The position numbers and the translations under genes are program-made. From contig CP038130.1 in NCBI GenBank assembly GCA_004519485.1, positions 1,178,001-1,242,000 of the forward strand: DNA of 64,000 bases. The letters are read 5' to 3'. Position 1 is the stretch's first letter. Every line of letters begins with the position of its first letter. A model generated the notes under the pieces. That model searched no databases. It was not told where the DNA came from and saw only the letters and a list, made by a program, of their open reading frames with translations. The DNA comes from Nannochloropsis oceanica. Taxonomy: Eukaryota > Sar > Eustigmatophyceae > Eustigmatales > Monodopsidaceae. Of the stretch, positions 10,805 through 21,584 are shown in pieces.

Positions 10805-12226
10805 ATGCCAATTGGAGGAGGTGCCCGTAAATCCTTTTGTACCGCCACTAAAGCCATAGCGGGCAAGCGGCGCCGGTCGCATGGACCTACCACGGTCGCT
10901 GTGGCTCTTCAACCCCGCAAGGTCGTAAAGCGCCGCTTGTCAGCCACGACTCAAAAGGAGCCACCACCCCGCGCCCGGCACCAGCGAGGCACCGGTATCG
11001 CCAGGAGCACCATGACGAGTAAGGCTACGAACAGCAACAAAGGGAAGCGTACGGAACACAACTGCAGTAGTGGCATAGGCAGCTGCTGCAGCAGCCATAG
11101 CCAGCGCTTCGGCTCGCGGTTTCCCGCGACAAGCACGACTAGCACCAGCGAGCCCGTGACCTTCAGCATGCTACCTGGAGACATTCAGGCGCGCGTCCTT
11201 TTTTCTGGTTACTTCGACTCGCTTTTCGTGTTGAACCGCCTGTCCCTAGTGAGCAAGCACATGTACCACATGGCTTCGTCTTGCTACAAAGAAATGGACC
11301 TCTCTCGCCTCCCTAAGCTCGGCATTGATGCCCTCAGCCACATAGAGTCTCGTTTCAAGGGTATCCGCAAGCTGGACATGTCATTTTGTGACGCTGTGAA
11401 TGACGAGGCGGTTATAAATCTTTTTCCTTTGGAAGGGACACTCACCAGCCTTATTCTCCGGGGGTGTCATGTCTCAGACATGGGCCTGGAAGCTATTGGA
11501 AAATTTACGCAGTTGGAATGCCTGGATATTTCCAAGCAGTATGAAGAGCAGAGCTTAATTGTGACGGATTATGGATTGGTGGCTTTGAGCAAGCTCCGAC
11601 GGTTGCGGGAGATCTCTCTGGCGTGGAATAAGTGTGTCACGGATGACGGGGTAGCCTCTTTGATTGGTGCGTCGCAAGGGGTCAAGCAGCTTCGCGTGTT
11701 AGACTTGTCGTGCTGCATGGGGTTGACAGATGCGGTGTGTGAGTCATTGGTAGGACAGCCGTTGGAGCGCTTGTCTTTTCTAGGTTGCCCCATGATCACG
11801 GACCAGAGCCTGGGCATGCTCTTTGCCAGCGAGTCCCTCTCCGCGCCCTACTCGTACTACCCCTACCATTATCCCGACCTTTCCCCCTCTCGCTCGTCAC
11901 AATCTCTTCCCGCCCTCCCTCTTACTCCTTCAGCTGTGTCTGCTGCAGGAAATACTCCGTTTGCTGCTACCCCGATCGCTGCAGCTCTGACCCGCTCTTC
12001 CTCCTCGCCCTTGCCCTCATCCTCTGCGGCGTCCTCATTCCCTACCAGCAGCATCACATCCCTGTCGCTGGCACACTGTGAAGCACTAACGGACGTCGGA
12101 GTGGAAATCCTGATGACGTTACCCAATCTGGTTGATTTGGACATGAGGGATTGTCGACGGCTGTCGGAGGAGGGAAGAAGCAAGCTACAGAAGTGGCTAC
12201 CAGTGGCGTCGGTGGGTTTGTCGTAA
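10805..12226 (+). CDS. F-box-like leucine-rich repeat protein (FBXL/AMN1 type)
   Basis: A single exon of 473 aa. Proteins of this build recruit substrates to SCF ubiquitin ligases. Residues 1-115 are basic and low in complexity. An F-box-like helix set follows at ~118-165 (FSMLPGDIQARVLFSGYFD, then LSLVSKHMYHMASSCYKEM). Cysteine-containing LRRs then run to the C-terminus (IRKLDMSFCDAVNDEAV; LTSLILRGCHVSDMGLEAI; LRVLDLSCCMGLTDAV; LTSLSLAHCEALTDVGVEI). Between the penultimate repeats a Ser/Pro/Ala-rich insert of about 75 residues (~340-415) interrupts the solenoid. The F-box is weak, so a plain AMN1-like LRR protein is the alternative. Confidence 0.8.
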   Translation: MPIGGGARKSFCTATKAIAGKRRRSHGPTTVAVALQPRKVVKRRLSATTQKEPPPRARHQRGTGIARSTMTSKATNSNKGKRTEHNCSSGIGSCCSSHSQRFGSRFPATSTTSTSEPVTFSMLPGDIQARVLFSGYFDSLFVLNRLSLVSKHMYHMASSCYKEMDLSRLPKLGIDALSHIESRFKGIRKLDMSFCDAVNDEAVINLFPLEGTLTSLILRGCHVSDMGLEAIGKFTQLECLDISKQYEEQSLIVTDYGLVALSKLRRLREISLAWNKCVTDDGVASLIGASQGVKQLRVLDLSCCMGLTDAVCESLVGQPLERLSFLGCPMITDQSLGMLFASESLSAPYSYYPYHYPDLSPSRSSQSLPALPLTPSAVSAAGNTPFAATPIAAALTRSSSSPLPSSSAASSFPTSSITSLSLAHCEALTDVGVEILMTLPNLVDLDMRDCRRLSEEGRSKLQKWLPVASVGLS

Positions 12227-12975
12227 CAATGCGGAAGGGAGGGAGGAAAGGGGAGGGAAGGGAGTATTTGGATAGACATCACTAATGACATGAATGTATT
12301 TTAGCGGATGGGGCGGACGGAAATGTAGAGGGGGGAATGAGGACGATAGGAGAGTATAGTTAGATAGGTAGTTTTACGCAAGCATTACACTTTATACCTA
12401 CATATGTGGAGATGGCGGGAAATGATGTTGAGAGCAATGAAGGTATCAGGGTGGAGGGGCCACATTCGCTTTCAAGGCGACAGAAGTAAAAATGGAAGCC
12501 CCGAAACATCCATTGGCCTACATGCAGACTTTTCTTACTTGTCTTGGCAGAGGGGGGGAGGGGGGCACCTAATAAATTACGACATCAACAGCATAGCGGT
12601 AGATACAGAGCGCTCTCGACAATTGCGAAGGCGCGGCACAGACGCATTGCAACAAATAGAGATCGGTTGATGGCGCTTCTAAATGCCATGAACAAGCGAT
12701 TTAAGTGTAACCACATCCAGTAATTTTCTCTCATCACAAGTTTATTTCTCTTTTGAATTTGTTGATTGTTGCATTCTTTTGCCTCCGGTACAATATGCCC
12801 ACTCTGCTATTCATGCCACCTTATCAAAATCAGAATCGCGGGTTCCCCTCGTCTTCAATGTGCTGCTTCCCTATACTTTCCCTTGGGTCACGATAAGGGG
12901 GAAACATAGTCACACACATGAGAAAGAATTAAGCCTAGCTATGTGCAACGCACACGACACAGTCTATATATATCA
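12227..12975. other. Convergent 3' region between LRR and EDR2-like genes
   Basis: 749 bp between converging genes. It is AT-richer than the genes, with no convincing reading frame; presumably two 3' UTRs and terminators. Confidence 0.5.
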
Positions 12976-15900
12976 TCACACGCTTTCCCTCCCTCCCTCT
13001 TCGGGCGACTCGACCGACGGCACGGGGGATACGGCAGTGGGGGCTGCCATCGCCCGCGCCGCCTCAAGCCTCTCCTTCAAGCTTTCCGCCAGCCCCCAAT
13101 CCAACCTCGAACACCGCAACGACCCCAACACCTTCTCAGGCAGCTCCCTCTCCTCCTCCCCCTGAATCAACACCGCCAACTCCACCACGATATTCTTGCT
13201 ATAGTCCCTCACCAATCCCAAGGTCCGTGATGCCATAATTGAACTCCCAATATCGATGCCCACCTCTAAGTACCCTGGACCAGACCAATACCGCTGCGTA
13301 AGCTTCTTCCCCAGCAACACTGGCTTGTTACCCACAGCAAAACTTATCATCCGAGGCCCCTCTACCATCGACGGAATGAGCTTGAATCGGGTATTTCTTT
13401 CCGCGTCGCTCCCCTCCAGGAACTCTGCCAGGAGCATCAAAAACTTCTTCTCCAGCTGCTTCGTCCTCATTCGCTCCTCGTCCATCTCTACTTCCTCTTC
13501 CTCTTCCTCGTCCTCTTCTTCGTCCTCCTCCCCCTTTTCCTCCTCCCCCTTTTCCTCCTCCCCCTTTTCCTCCTCCACTGACACTACCTGTCCCTCTGCA
13601 GCGACCGTAACAGCGGCGTGCATCTCCTCCCAATCCGCCCGGAAGCCTTTCGCTTCCGCTCTCCCCTGCAACCCTCCCCCCTCATCACCTTCCCTCCTTT
13701 GCTGCTCCGCCGCAGCCTCTACAGCAGCCGCCTCCCTTGCCCTCCTTCTCCTTACCCTCATCTGTGCCCTCTCTACCCCTTTCCTCGCCGCCCCACTCAA
13801 AGCAAAATAACACATCATACTACAAGGCGGGTTACCGGGTACTTGAAAATTCAAAATTAAAAGAAAGGGCGGGGGCCGCGAAGCCAGAAGCTGGCATCGA
13901 GTGTACACACCATCCAACCCCTGAAAAAGACCCGTCACATGATCTGCCCTTGGCGACAGCCCTGCACTTTCGACATCTAGAAGCTCCATGTGCACCAGCT
14001 CACACAAAGGCTGCGCCGCCTTCCCTCCCACCTTGATCCCGTCACTCATGTACGTCTCCCCTCGCACCTTCCACTCCGTCGTGGCATTGCCCCACGTCTT
14101 GTGGAAAGCCGGCTTCAAATCCCTCAAGCTCGACAATTGCTCCCTAATCACCAACGCCGTTACCTTCTCGTCTTCCTCCTCCTCCTCCCTCCCTCCTTTC
14201 CTCCTCCCCATCTTTCCTCCCTCCCTACCACCACCCCATCGTGCCTTGGCCCCCCCTCTGCCTCCTTCATCCCCCCCCCTGCCTAATGGCAAGGGAGGTC
14301 CAAGACCGGCCTCTGCCATTTTTCGCTGGAGAAAGGCCACCTGATGCTCGGCCGCGACGCGTTTTCTCACCTCTACTTCCGACACGGCGCGCGCCGCTTC
14401 TAATTCCGCCTGCAGTGCAGCCATTTCAACTCGGAGTTGAGTGTTGGGTTGCTGCTGTTGTTGCTGTTGTTGCTGTTGTTGCTGCTGTTGTTGGTGATGA
14501 TGATGATGATGATGATGTTGGCGATGATCGGTATGGAGGGAGGACATGGAGAAGGCGGCTGAGACAGCAGAGGGAAGGACGAGGGGGGTGGCCGTGGAGG
14601 ATGGGGACGAAGCAGTAGCCTTGGCCGGGGGAGTGATGCGATGCGGTGCTGCTAGAGCGTGTATTTGGCTACTCCCAGCTTTAGGGGAGCAATGGATCCC
14701 GTGACGACTGCTGCTGCTGCTGCTGTTTCTGTTGCTGTTTGTCCCTTGGTCGGCTCGCGAGTGGATCGCCAGAGGAGTGGGAAGAGGGGAAGGTGCAGCA
14801 GGCGCCCCTCCTCCTCCTTGTCCTCCTCTCCCTCTTCCTTCACTGCTTGCTTCAATCAGCTGATCTAGTGCATGGAGCGTCGAGGCCATGGTATGCTGGG
14901 TGGTGGGTGTCACCGCAAGCTGGTGCTGCTGCTGCTGCTGCTTGTGAGGTTGTAGCTGAGACCAATATTGCCGTTCCTGCAGATGCTGCTCGTGTCGCTG
15001 AGAGTAGTACAGCGACTGCTGATGCTGCTGTCCGTCCCCCATAATCAGTATTCCCCCTGTCGCTGGCACCGGAGAGTCGGCTAGAGGAAAATGCTCTGTC
15101 TCACCTACCTCGACAAGACAAGGCGTGCTCGCGGCCGACGCCCCCGCGGACGCAGCAGCAGAGGCAGAGGCCGTCACTCCATCCACCGCTTCACTCAACA
15201 TTCGCGTAATGCTCTGCTTCTCGTGCCGGTATCGATCGATCTCTACCTCCATCGTCGCTTCCTTGTAGTCCCTCGCACGCAACTTGCTCTTATACGCCGC
15301 CAATTCTCGCTTCAACCCCACCAGAAGCCGATCATGCCGCTGCTTCTCCTCTCGCAAAGCCACCAGCTCTTCCTCCAACATTTCCACCTGTCGTTGAAAG
15401 GCATGGAGCTCCTCTGCTTGAAATGCGTACTGGTCTTCCGTCAGGTGCAACTTCTCAAGAATCTGTCCCATTAAGAGGGACTGGGCATAATCTAAACTGT
15501 TGGTGCTGCTGTTATTGATCGCGTGACTGGTTAAGGGGGCGGATGAATGGACAGCGTGAGAGCATAGAACATTGCACGAAGCTATGGAGGAGGAGGGGGA
15601 GGAAGAGGAGGAGGCAGCGGCAGGGGTGTTGTCGGTTGAATAGAAGGGAATGATAGAGGAAGGAAGAAAACCGCTAATATACGAGTATAACCCCTGCTTT
15701 TCAAGTTCATTGGCCGGCGCCGCTGTTCCCACCTCCATACTGGTGCTGCTGTCAGCTGCTACTGCTTCTGTGGTTACTGTTTCTGTTGTTGTCTTTGCTG
15801 CTGCTGCTGCTGTTGCTGCTTCCTTGGCCATCACATAGTTCGACATCGGCATGGGCGTCGGGGCTAGCATCCTTGCCCCATGGCCTGTCGAGTTCGATCC

Positions 15901-16332
15901 ACTCTTTCCTTTCCCACCACCGCGCATTTCTTCCTGTCTGACACCACAACTCCCGCTGCCATCAGCATCGCACCCCACCACCTGGGCAAGCAGGCGCTGC
16001 AACGCTTCCACGTGGTGAGCCGTGTGTCGGCTCTCGCCATGCATCCGCGCAATTGTCTGAGTTAAATCCTTGATCTTCCGGCTTTGCTCCAGAACAGTCG
16101 TCTGCAATGCTCCGATCAATGCTTCTTGCTGTGCGAGGTCTTCTTGTTGCCGCCGGACAGCGCTGGCTTCGCTCCCCGGTGCAAGGGGTGTGCGTGACGC
16201 AGGACCGGCATCGGACGAGGAGAGAAGGGCGGGGCTAGAGGACTCAACCTGCTGGTGCGGATGTTGTCTGTGCTTTTCAAAGGATGTCTGACGACGCATT
16301 CCCCGCTTCCACAGCCGCTTAACGTAGGACAT
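12976..16332 (-). CDS. Coiled-coil protein with C-terminal EDR2/DUF1336 domain
   Basis: A single exon of 1118 aa starting at the ATG at 16332. The C-terminal third (~residues 740-1085) matches the plant EDR2 C-terminal domain (DUF1336), usually found beside lipid-binding START/PH domains. Recognisable pieces are FHKTWGNATTEWKVRGETYM, FQVPGNPPCSMMCYF, FKLIPSMVEGPRMISFAVGN and GPGYLEVGIDIGSS. In place of START/PH there are two long coiled coils (~45-110 and ~285-385) and disordered linkers, with a Gln run preceded by a His run at about residue 610-640. An acidic KGEEE tandem insert splits the DUF1336 region at ~residue 925-960. The domain is inferred to bind lipid or membranes; the coiled coils suggest a scaffold or tether. 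Confidence 0.85.
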   Translation of the reverse strand: MSYVKRLWKRGMRRQTSFEKHRQHPHQQVESSSPALLSSSDAGPASRTPLAPGSEASAVRRQQEDLAQQEALIGALQTTVLEQSRKIKDLTQTIARMHGESRHTAHHVEALQRLLAQVVGCDADGSGSCGVRQEEMRGGGKGKSGSNSTGHGARMLAPTPMPMSNYVMAKEAATAAAAAKTTTETVTTEAVAADSSTSMEVGTAAPANELEKQGLYSYISGFLPSSIIPFYSTDNTPAAASSSSSPSSSIASCNVLCSHAVHSSAPLTSHAINNSSTNSLDYAQSLLMGQILEKLHLTEDQYAFQAEELHAFQRQVEMLEEELVALREEKQRHDRLLVGLKRELAAYKSKLRARDYKEATMEVEIDRYRHEKQSITRMLSEAVDGVTASASAAASAGASAASTPCLVEVGETEHFPLADSPVPATGGILIMGDGQQHQQSLYYSQRHEQHLQERQYWSQLQPHKQQQQQHQLAVTPTTQHTMASTLHALDQLIEASSEGRGRGGQGGGGAPAAPSPLPTPLAIHSRADQGTNSNRNSSSSSSRHGIHCSPKAGSSQIHALAAPHRITPPAKATASSPSSTATPLVLPSAVSAAFSMSSLHTDHRQHHHHHHHHQQQQQQQQQQQQQQQPNTQLRVEMAALQAELEAARAVSEVEVRKRVAAEHQVAFLQRKMAEAGLGPPLPLGRGGDEGGRGGAKARWGGGREGGKMGRRKGGREEEEEDEKVTALVIREQLSSLRDLKPAFHKTWGNATTEWKVRGETYMSDGIKVGGKAAQPLCELVHMELLDVESAGLSPRADHVTGLFQGLDGVYTRCQLLASRPPPFLLILNFQVPGNPPCSMMCYFALSGAARKGVERAQMRVRRRRAREAAAVEAAAEQQRREGDEGGGLQGRAEAKGFRADWEEMHAAVTVAAEGQVVSVEEEKGEEEKGEEEKGEEDEEEDEEEEEEVEMDEERMRTKQLEKKFLMLLAEFLEGSDAERNTRFKLIPSMVEGPRMISFAVGNKPVLLGKKLTQRYWSGPGYLEVGIDIGSSIMASRTLGLVRDYSKNIVVELAVLIQGEEERELPEKVLGSLRCSRLDWGLAESLKERLEAARAMAAPTAVSPVPSVESPEEGGRESV
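14449..14520 (-). repeat. CAG/CAT microsatellite coding polyHis-polyGln
   Basis: A trinucleotide tract inside the EDR2-like gene. On the coding strand it reads a His run followed by about 16 Gln, with mixed CAA/CAG codons. It is probably length-variable between strains. Confidence 0.85.
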
Positions 16333-18141
16333 GGTGCTGGTGTCTTACGATGGGAGCTGGGGAGCGAAGCGGCAGAGATTCACAGCCAGCAGGAGCGGCT
16401 GCTTGGCTTGTCGAGTCGACTTACCGGGTTGCCTCGTGATCCCCGCCACCACAGTCAGTGCCAGAAGCAGAATGTTTAGCCTGTTTCAGTATTAGAAGGT
16501 GTGGCGAGACTGAATGAAAGGGCCAGCAAACGCATAACGCAAAAAAGCCAGGAACAAGGAACATTTCAGTCGCCTTGAGTGCTGCCACGCAGACGCACAC
16601 ACAATCACAAATAAACACGAAACGCACACATACACATACCGTCGAGGTATGCGTGACACATATATAGCGTTGCCGTTCAACTCCACACTACATGAAGGGA
16701 CGAGCCGGTGCTTTCTTCTGCTCACTTGTGGTCTCGGGAGACGTTGGACTTAATACTACAGAAGGCGTCGGCGAGCAGCGCGGAGGCGAAAAAGTCACAG
16801 GCGGCGAGGGAGGAGGTTGGGACCTGAGACCCCGACGCAACTCCCAAAGCGCTCAGAAAAGGCAAACCACATCAGAAACTTTATAGTCGGACGGATGTCA
16901 TGTTCTTTTCCTAAAAAAATGTATATATAAAAAACTCTCTATATATATGGAAAAAACTCCTTGCTTCAGTTTTTTGCTTTCTCCCCATGCGAAAGTGCTT
17001 GCTCCTACATTACAGTCGTCACACTGCCATAGGTGCTGGGCGGTCCGGAACTTTTTCTGTCCTCTTGAATATTATGCTGCAGAAGCCCCTGTCTCCTGTG
17101 TGGGAACAGCGAATCCCAATGTCGCGCCTGGCCAGGTACTCACAAGTCTTCATTTTCTCCGGTGCAACTCGTTCTAATCACGTGTGCCAATCATTAGTCA
17201 GCGCGCAGGAGCAAGCACCATTCCTGTCCACCTGAAAAATTGTAACTCGGTTTATTGGTCCCCTTGATTTCTCGTGAAAAAACATTGCGTGGAGGACCAT
17301 TCCCTCGCTCAATCGCTACTGAGTGCCAACTGGGCCGCCGCGGGCTAGGTAATAAAAAACTGAAGAGCTCCACCTTCCTACCAGCCGACCCAAAATATCA
17401 GTAACTGTACCGTTAACCTCTGTATCTCTATCTGCGAAAGCGTAATATCCCCCTGAACTCTCCTCCTCACCCTCTGGTGTGCAGGTGTGAAGCTCTGGTG
17501 CTGGTGTGCCCCGCTCACCCGGCATGCCCGATCACTGAGTATGGGGCAGGATTTGCGGGCATATCCTCGGACCACACAAATCCTTGCTAATTTTTCTCGC
17601 ATATGTTTGACAAACCTATGTCACCAAATTTATCCCATGTCTTGCAAAGCGCTGCAGCACCAATCGCCCCCCCCAACGGAGTCCCAATACCCTGGGATCC
17701 TCCCCTCAATACAATCGCAATGTGAAAGCCGCAAAATTAAGTTATCTGTGACCAAGAGTCGCCAGTTATATGGCGGCTTCTCAGCAGTGTGGAGAAGTGC
17801 CTGATTTGGTGGGGGCGGGTCATAGTAATGTGAGCGGGGGCGGTGCGGTGAGTTGAAGCAGGATGCACGCTGCCTCGAAGGAAGGGGTGGAGGCCTGAGG
17901 TCGCTCTGCTGAGATAAATGGACGGCACTTGGTATCCAGAGTGCCGCAAAGGTTATCCCTGTGGTTGGATGGCGGAACTACGGATACTTGTATGGGTACA
18001 AAATGTGAGGGGGAAACAGCAGTAGCCGGGAGGTTATTCGCAAATCACAATTTCACGCCTGTCCTCACACGCTCGAACACACCCGCTTACAGGTATGCCA
18101 CCCTTCTTAGCGCCCTCCTCGTGATCCTTGCCACGACCATT
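16333..18141. other. Large divergent intergenic region
   Basis: 1.8 kb between the EDR2-like gene (-) and the TTLL12-like gene (+). AT-rich ATATAT stretches lie near 16918-16950. Open frames here (for example 16692-16886) have no protein-like composition. The frame of the TTLL12-like gene stays open back to 17929, with another ATG at 17992, so the last 150-200 bp could be coding. No RNA gene was recognised. Confidence 0.45.
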
Positions 18142-21100
18142 ATGAGCATTTCCTCCAAGTCGCCATCCCTGCCCCTCCATCTACGCGCAACGCTCGCCCA
18201 GTTGGTCGAAGCCCGATATACACACCAGAGGGATGAGGTCGCGGGTTGGCGGGGGCTGCTCGAGGAAAGAGAATGCGACGATGGCACACGTTACTATATT
18301 GCCACGCGGGATATCCAACCGGAAGAGACGGTGTTCCTCATAGACCACCTCTGGTGTGCTACCCTTTTTTCTACGCGAGCCCAGTTGCAAGCCCACCCAC
18401 TCCCCCGCGGCAATCTGCGCTACATTTGCGGGCTGGAGCGGGAGGAGGAGGACGACGAGGATCAAGACCTGACAGGCATGTCCGATGGTACGGCTACTGC
18501 CGGCAGCTGGGACGACGAGGCCGACCTGGAGGACGAGCAGCTGCCGGTCTTGGCCACTGACGGGGAAATTGAACAATTTCTTGCCCAGCATACGGAAGAT
18601 GGGGAACTAGACCTGGATGGCTTGATCGATCGACGTTCTCGGCGGAGTTTAATATTACTCGAAACACTGCTTGCCGCCATTCCTCGCATCATACCTGACC
18701 TTCGAACATTCAGTCTGCGCGACACTCATTTGGACGGCACAGTAGCCCCGGCTCTGCGGGCCTTTTTACAGGCCATGCCGAACCTCAAGGCAGTTTGGTT
18801 GAATGGGAACCCCGCCCTCTTCAACGAATCTGAAGATCCCTTTGCTTCTTCTATTTTCGATGAAGACATGCTTCAGCAGCAATTTACATTGGTCAATCGA
18901 AAGCTGACCCCGGCCTATGGGGCCTGGACTCTTTCTTACCTGGGTGACGAAGGTTGTGAGCACGACCGGAGAGAGATAGAGGAGGATAAGCAGGGAATCA
19001 AGGAGGAGCAAAAAGAGAAAGCGAAGGCGGAATGGCGTCCCACCACCGCTATCTTGACCCTCGACTTGTCCGGTCGTCTCGTGCCTTTCCTGAAGCCTGC
19101 AGCTTTCGCGGTAGCCGTGCCGAACCTTCGCAGGCTGGACTTGAGAGATAACCCGATATTGCTTGCTCCTGCTGCTGCTGCCTCAAGTGCCTGGAAAGAC
19201 GTCCTTCTGCCCACGTTGTGTGTCCTCTCTTGCCTCGAGTCTCTCTGGGTAGACCCGCCGTGTGGTAGGAATTCTGGAGGTGATGGTGACACAGGCACCA
19301 GGGCGGAGGGAGAGTCGGAGCGAGCGAGAAAGTGGGAGGTAGAGGTGGCCCTCGCCGTCCCCCAGCTTCGATGGATCAACGGCCGAAGTATCACACGCCT
19401 CACTGATGATAGGGTGGTGATGGGCAGGGAGGGTGGGTCGGTTGCGGAGGGCATTGACAAGCTTTTGTTGGGGATGTGGCCCCACGTGGAGCCCATGCGA
19501 CTGGCGGCTTCTGAACGGCACCACGCCGAGGTGTATTGGTACGCCATGGATCTACCAGGTCAAGGGATTGCACACGCCTTTTCTTCTTCCCCTGGGGCAC
19601 ATTTGGCGTTTGTTCCCATGCGCGATCGGCGGTTGGGGATAACTTTTTCGGTTGCTTGGCCGTTGAGGGCCATCAAGGCCGGGGAGGTTGTGCGAAGGGA
19701 TGCTTTTGCGAGTTTTCCGTTTTTATCATCGTCGCCTTCGTCATCATCTGTTTCTGAAGAGAGAATAGTGACGGAGAAGGGAGAAGAGGAAGAGGAGGAG
19801 GAGGAGGAGGAGTTTCGAGCGCAGGTACTGCGCGCCTTGTGGGGGCAAAGGCTGTGGAAGAGGCAGAGGGGCCTCGCATTGCAGGAGCAGCAGCAGGAGC
19901 AGCAGCAGGAGCAGCAGCAAGTGAAGGAGACGCTGCAGCTTAAGACTTTCCAAAAGTTTCACGCCAAGAAAGACTTTCAAGCGCCAGCTGCGGCGACAGA
20001 GTCCTCACCTCCCCCTCCACCAGTCTTCCCCCTCAGTCAGGGCAGTACGTGCACGCCTCCGCCGCAACCTCTCTTGATCTACACAGACATGCCTGTGGTG
20101 CAGTCAAGCTTGGGTTTAACTGATCTATTTGCCTTCACTGAGGACCCTCGCGAAGCCGACATTTTGTGGGCCACGCCTGCCTTCCTTTCTGCCCCTACCT
20201 CGCCCATTCGGCGCCAGACGCAGTGGCGAGCAACCCTACCCAACCTGGATCGCGTGGACGACAAGTGCGAGCTGGTCAAGCTCCTCACCAACCAGTCGCA
20301 TTCCCTTCAAGAAAAGGACTCTAATCCGCCCCCCGCAGCACTGCCATGGCTTCCCCGCACTTACTGCCTCCCCGAGGACTTACCCTGCCTCCTCCAAGAG
20401 TGGGCGAAACTTTCCTCCTCCCCTTCCTCCGCAACCTGGATCTTAAAGCCTCCCCACCTTGCCCGTGGTTGGGACATTGTTCTCACTCGCTCCCTTCCCT
20501 GTGTCCTCCGCCATCTCCAAGCCTCGGGTAGGCTGGCCGTCTCTAATTACCTCCCTTCACCAGACCTGTGGAAAGACGGGCACAAATACGATTTGAGAAT
20601 GTACCTTCTTCTCCTCAGCCCATCCCTCGTCCTCATCCACGACCACTTTCGGGTTCGACGAGCAGCGCGGCCTTATTCCATGGCGTTGGATGATTTAGAA
20701 GATTTAAGTCGGCACCTGACTAACACAACCTTGGGGCTGGACGAGGATGGGAAGGAAGAAGGGACGGAAGGATGGGGAGGATGCCCGACGGAGACGGTGT
20801 CGTGCCTGGAGTTTGTGGGAAAATGGGAAGAATTGCATCCTGGGAGAGAGGAGTGGAAGATTGTTCGGCGGAGGATCGAGGGGATGTTAGCCGAGTGCTT
20901 TGGTTTGCTTTCAGTGGAAAGGGGAGGGAGGGATGGTAGGTCTTTGGGCTATGATGCGTACGGACGAGCGTTGGTGGGCGTGGATGTGTTGCTGGACCGC
21001 GAGTCATTGGCGCCGCACTTGATTGAGATCAATGCATCGCCCAACGTACAGGGTATGCTCTCGGAACGGCCGAGCTTCATGGACGAGGTCTTTGCGGCAG

Positions 21101-21153
21101 CGTTTGTGGAGGGTGGTGCTGAGGGAGGTCGAAGTGGCTTTCGTCCTCTATAA
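18142..21153 (+). CDS. TTLL12: Tubulin-tyrosine ligase-like protein 12 (TTLL12-like)
   Basis: A single exon; 1003 aa from the ATG at 18142. TTLL12 is a divergent member of the tubulin tyrosine ligase-like family, implicated in tubulin and histone modification and generally thought to lack classical ligase activity. The N-terminal part contains the family FLIDH-W motif (VFLIDHLWCATLFSTRAQLQ). A leucine-rich stretch follows (LKAVWLNGNPALF; LRRLDLRDNPILL). An acidic and Gln-rich linker (~residues 535-610) precedes the ATP-grasp TTL domain (~640-990): WILKPPHLARGWDIVLTRSL, YDLRMYLLLL and the closing LIEINASPNVQGML. The longer frame from 17929 needs a TTG, and the ATG at 17992 is possible, but 18142 fits the family best. 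Confidence 0.88.
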   Translation: MSISSKSPSLPLHLRATLAQLVEARYTHQRDEVAGWRGLLEERECDDGTRYYIATRDIQPEETVFLIDHLWCATLFSTRAQLQAHPLPRGNLRYICGLEREEEDDEDQDLTGMSDGTATAGSWDDEADLEDEQLPVLATDGEIEQFLAQHTEDGELDLDGLIDRRSRRSLILLETLLAAIPRIIPDLRTFSLRDTHLDGTVAPALRAFLQAMPNLKAVWLNGNPALFNESEDPFASSIFDEDMLQQQFTLVNRKLTPAYGAWTLSYLGDEGCEHDRREIEEDKQGIKEEQKEKAKAEWRPTTAILTLDLSGRLVPFLKPAAFAVAVPNLRRLDLRDNPILLAPAAAASSAWKDVLLPTLCVLSCLESLWVDPPCGRNSGGDGDTGTRAEGESERARKWEVEVALAVPQLRWINGRSITRLTDDRVVMGREGGSVAEGIDKLLLGMWPHVEPMRLAASERHHAEVYWYAMDLPGQGIAHAFSSSPGAHLAFVPMRDRRLGITFSVAWPLRAIKAGEVVRRDAFASFPFLSSSPSSSSVSEERIVTEKGEEEEEEEEEEFRAQVLRALWGQRLWKRQRGLALQEQQQEQQQEQQQVKETLQLKTFQKFHAKKDFQAPAAATESSPPPPPVFPLSQGSTCTPPPQPLLIYTDMPVVQSSLGLTDLFAFTEDPREADILWATPAFLSAPTSPIRRQTQWRATLPNLDRVDDKCELVKLLTNQSHSLQEKDSNPPPAALPWLPRTYCLPEDLPCLLQEWAKLSSSPSSATWILKPPHLARGWDIVLTRSLPCVLRHLQASGRLAVSNYLPSPDLWKDGHKYDLRMYLLLLSPSLVLIHDHFRVRRAARPYSMALDDLEDLSRHLTNTTLGLDEDGKEEGTEGWGGCPTETVSCLEFVGKWEELHPGREEWKIVRRRIEGMLAECFGLLSVERGGRDGRSLGYDAYGRALVGVDVLLDRESLAPHLIEINASPNVQGMLSERPSFMDEVFAAAFVEGGAEGGRSGFRPL

Positions 21154-21584
21154 GCTGAAAAGAGGGGAAAATATATTAAAATGATATAATGTCTTTAAAA
21201 GAATTTTGAATCGACACCAAAATTATGACAATGGATAACTTGCTTCTTCACGAAGAAATTGCAGGAGCCATGTGAAAGATCGCGTATTTTGCCGAAGAGA
21301 TCGTCGTCGAAGTGATGTGCCTTGTGGCTACGCTCTTTTTTGCTTTTTGTGACAAGCTTGTAAAGGATTCTTACGGTAGCAAGCTAGTGGATGAAGATGA
21401 ACTCAGTGTGGTGGCTTGCAGCCCAAGCGATGGAATTGTCCATTTACTCCTTCGTGCATCACTCTCGGAACAACTGACTCACGGTATTGCTATGTCGTGC
21501 AAATGTTCTTACACGCAGCACACTTCCACCACCACCACCATCACACGTAACTTAACGTGTAAAAACAGTGAAGTCCTAGCCGTC
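21154..21584. other. Intergenic between TTLL12-like and DUF1995 genes
   Basis: AT-rich just after the TTLL12 stop (AATATATTAAAATGATATAATG), probably its 3' UTR. The rest is the promoter of the next plus-strand gene. The frame of that gene is open back to 21312 but lacks coding character upstream of 21585. Confidence 0.5.

Noticed and set aside
17929-18141. An N-terminal extension of the TTLL12-like protein
   Set aside because: The frame starts with TTG and the stretch does not resemble the family; the ATG at 18142 fits better, though the ATG at 17992 cannot be excluded.
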